From CAZQHK01 sp964593455 (GTDB taxonomy: Bacteria > Muiribacteriota > CAYSPT01), in assembly GCA_964593455.1 (NCBI GenBank), contig CAZQHK010000051.1:1-24858 (forward strand): a DNA stretch of 24,858 nt, written 5' to 3'. Under the pieces are notes generated by a model. The model was not told where the DNA came from. It did not search any database and worked only from the letters and a program-made list of their open reading frames with translations. The translations under genes and the position numbers were made by a program. Within the stretch, counting starts at the first letter, position 1, and every line of letters begins with the position of its first letter. Below are positions 23,071 through 24,858 of this stretch, piece by piece.

Positions 23071-24669
23071 ATGACCGAAAAACGAATTTACAAATCGATA
23101 CTCATCACTCTTCTTATCGTGGCCGCCCTTCTACGGTTGGCGTCATGCTGCAAGTATTTTTTTATAGACGAAATCTATATTCTCAGGAACCTCAACAAGT
23201 TCGCCAACGATAAAACCATTGTGCCCAGTGATTTTTGCTACCCGACCCTCTTCAGTTATCTGTCGTTCATTCCCACCATGGTCGGAACAAACGTGCTGTA
23301 CCAGCTGGATATGCTTCCTTCGCCTACAGCCATCATGGTCATGAACGATCTTGACTCGATACTCCCGATTCTGCCCGCACGTTTGACCAGCACGATATTC
23401 GCCCTGGCCACTATCTTCCTCCTGTTCAAGATAGGAGAGAAATATTTTGACCGGATGACCGGGTTGACGGCGGCGGCTATCATAACGTTTTCCCTTCTCC
23501 ATATCACCTATTCGGGCTATGCCAAGCTCGATGTCACTATGACGTTCTTTGTCGCCCTGACGCTCTATTTTTCATTGGCCGCGTTGAAGTCCGGGACCAC
23601 CAGAGATTACATTTTAGCGGGAGCAGCCGCCGGCCTGACCGTTACCACCAAGTATAACGGCGCCCTGGTTCTTCTGCCCATTATCACGGCCTACATCTTC
23701 CATCTGCATGCCGAGAAACGTTTGAGCTCGTTATCTTCCTGGTTTGACAAAAGGGTGTTATTGAGCATAATCGCGTTTACCGCGATGTTCTTCATCGGGT
23801 CGCCAACCTGGCTCATAGATCCTATTCGAACCTGGTACTCTCTCAGGTATATGCTCGGATACAATACCACCGGGTACATAGGCCCGTTTGGTTCGAGTTA
23901 TCTAAAATTGTTGGCACTCTTCTGGAGCTCGGAAAAGACTTTTGCCCTGCTTTTCGCTTTAGGAGTGGCGTATGCCGTCAAGCAGCGAAAAAAACAGGAC
24001 CTGCTGCTGCTGTCTTTCATCGTTCCGTCGGTCCTCTTTATCGGAAACTTCCAGAAAATCTCCCTGCACTACCTGTTGTTTATCTTCCCCGCCCTGGCTT
24101 TGCTCACCGGACGTTTGGTAGCGAACACGGTCAGCCGTCTTAACAACGTTCACGTTTCACTGGCGCTCATCGTGATCGTTTCAGCCTGGCCGGTATATTC
24201 TTCGATCGTGTACGCGCGGCAACAGACCCGGGAAGACAACAGGCGGGCCGCTTATAGATGGATCCAGAATAATGTTCCCCAGGGAAGCACCTTTATCATG
24301 GATAAAGGGTATCTTCCAAAAATATTAACCCCATTCCAAAAATACAGCCTGTTAAAAGGAAAATATAAGGATTTTTTCGGCCGGAGATTGAAAAACACAC
24401 CTGTTTTCGTGCTTGCATCCATCAGGTACAGCAGTGAATGGTTAACCAGGATACAGGCGGACTACCTGATAACGAGCAGTTACTTGTTCAATCGTTTCCT
24501 GAACATCCCGCTGCCGCCGGTCGGCCATCCGCTGTTCAAGAATTACCGTAACAAACAAGCGCTGTACCGGCAACTATTCGGCGGCGGACCAGAATCCGCG
24601 TGGATAAAAGTCAAACAATTTCATACCGGGAATGGGCCTTCAATAGTACTTTTTAAGAAGAAGAACTAA
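23071..24669 (+). CDS. GT39/ArnT-like membrane glycosyltransferase
   Basis: 532 residues with about eleven membrane helices and a C-terminal soluble tail of about 130 residues. The first external loop has the family acidic pair Asp33-Glu34 (FFIDEIYILRN), then the long loop and the YSGYAKLDVTMTF motif seen in PMT_2/ArnT-type GT-C enzymes, which move a sugar from a polyprenyl phosphate donor to lipid A, protein or another glycan at the outer face of the inner membrane. TVTTKYNGALVLLP is also a typical helix of this family. The acceptor cannot be told. It diverges from the radical SAM gene; both could serve envelope decoration, but the link is only positional. No Shine-Dalgarno is seen before ATG 23071. 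Confidence 0.85.
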   Translation: MTEKRIYKSILITLLIVAALLRLASCCKYFFIDEIYILRNLNKFANDKTIVPSDFCYPTLFSYLSFIPTMVGTNVLYQLDMLPSPTAIMVMNDLDSILPILPARLTSTIFALATIFLLFKIGEKYFDRMTGLTAAAIITFSLLHITYSGYAKLDVTMTFFVALTLYFSLAALKSGTTRDYILAGAAAGLTVTTKYNGALVLLPIITAYIFHLHAEKRLSSLSSWFDKRVLLSIIAFTAMFFIGSPTWLIDPIRTWYSLRYMLGYNTTGYIGPFGSSYLKLLALFWSSEKTFALLFALGVAYAVKQRKKQDLLLLSFIVPSVLFIGNFQKISLHYLLFIFPALALLTGRLVANTVSRLNNVHVSLALIVIVSAWPVYSSIVYARQQTREDNRRAAYRWIQNNVPQGSTFIMDKGYLPKILTPFQKYSLLKGKYKDFFGRRLKNTPVFVLASIRYSSEWLTRIQADYLITSSYLFNRFLNIPLPPVGHPLFKNYRNKQALYRQLFGGGPESAWIKVKQFHTGNGPSIVLFKKKN

Positions 24670-24699
24670 CCCGCATATTTCACGAGTTGCCGTTACGAG

Positions 24700-24858
24700 G
24701 TTGCGAAGTCGTGCGTAGCTTCAAGGCACGCGACCAAGCCTTCCGCAGGCGTACTGTTTTGCAGGATCGCAAAACTGGACGTCACAAAGTGACGCCCGAA
24801 GGGTGCGAAGCCAGGATGGATTCGCATGATGCCGTTGCGATACGTCGAGGACAGGCGA
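24700..24858 (+). repeat. Multi-hairpin element, cut by window end
   Basis: The 189 bases after the last gene hold no ORF but a run of stem-loops. GTCGTGC/GCA-CG-CGAC lies at about 24708-24734. GCCT/AGGC with loop TCCGC is at 24738-24750. GTTTTGC/GCAAAAC with loop AGGATC is at 24756-24775. CGTCAC/GTGACG with loop AAA is at 24780-24794. TGCGAA-g-CC/GG-a-TTCGCA with loop AGGAT is at 24804-24826. The arrangement suggests a structured RNA or the end of a repeated mobile element; the strand is not established. It probably continues past the window. Confidence 0.5.

Noticed and set aside
24804..24858. Group II intron or retron start at GTGCG (24803-24807)
   Set aside because: The bases after GTGCG do not follow the usual intron 5' pattern and no reverse transcriptase is visible; the window ends too early to decide.
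1..24858. tRNA, rRNA, CRISPR array or intact insertion sequence
   Set aside because: Read through by eye on both strands; no cloverleaf with TTCGA arm, no regularly spaced repeats and no transposase ORF were found.

Overview
The window looks like a chromosomal or metagenome-assembled contig of a Gram-negative bacterium. Supporting this are many Sec signal peptides with evident periplasmic proteins, CreBCD-type envelope control, membrane glycosyltransferases, and a 100-N scaffold gap at 6054-6153. I cannot name the species. Cyclic-nucleotide signalling is dense: two class III adenylate cyclases and three cNMP-binding proteins. Envelope surveillance is also prominent: PspC domains, a Cre two-component locus, and secreted or periplasmic proteins of unknown role.

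Layout. 1-2473: the 3' end of a TPR gene and a 605-residue secreted protein. 2561-3949: an adenylate cyclase fused to two PspC domains, with a good sigma70-type promoter. 3950-7935: a scarred, more AT-rich accessory stretch. It holds a frameshifted ORF, an intact GNAT acetyltransferase and M48 metalloprotease, the gap, a frameshifted receiver/cNMP-binding gene, a relic that reads like a decayed CARDB domain, and a FluC/CrcB fluoride channel gene with an in-frame TAG. 8004-9554: a polytopic HAMP adenylate cyclase. 9551-10651 (minus): a secreted peptidylarginine/agmatine-deiminase family enzyme. 10871-12490: a secreted phospholipase-D family protein.

12643-17820 is the most interesting block. 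CreB-like regulator, CreC-like kinase, an unfamiliar 563-residue secreted protein and a CreD-like membrane protein lie in one direction. Immediately after the creC stop, and before the secreted-protein gene, are three TTCAC boxes each separated by 6 bases. This is a tandem version of the cre/blr tag TTCAC-N6-TTCAC known as the CreB-family binding site. The simplest reading is that CreBC drives the secreted protein and CreD as its output, with the secreted protein as an extra module of the locus.

17950-19746: a GT-C-like membrane protein. 19766-21055: a CyuA-type L-cysteine desulfidase. 21045-21848 (minus): two small cNMP-binding proteins with their own strong extended -10 promoter. 21915-23009 (minus): a radical SAM/SPASM protein. 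23071-24669: a GT39-like membrane glycosyltransferase. The window ends in a chain of stem-loops (24670-24858), two of which display AGGAT in the loop; this is either a mobile repeat or a structured RNA cut by the window edge. No tRNA, rRNA, CRISPR array or intact insertion sequence was seen.
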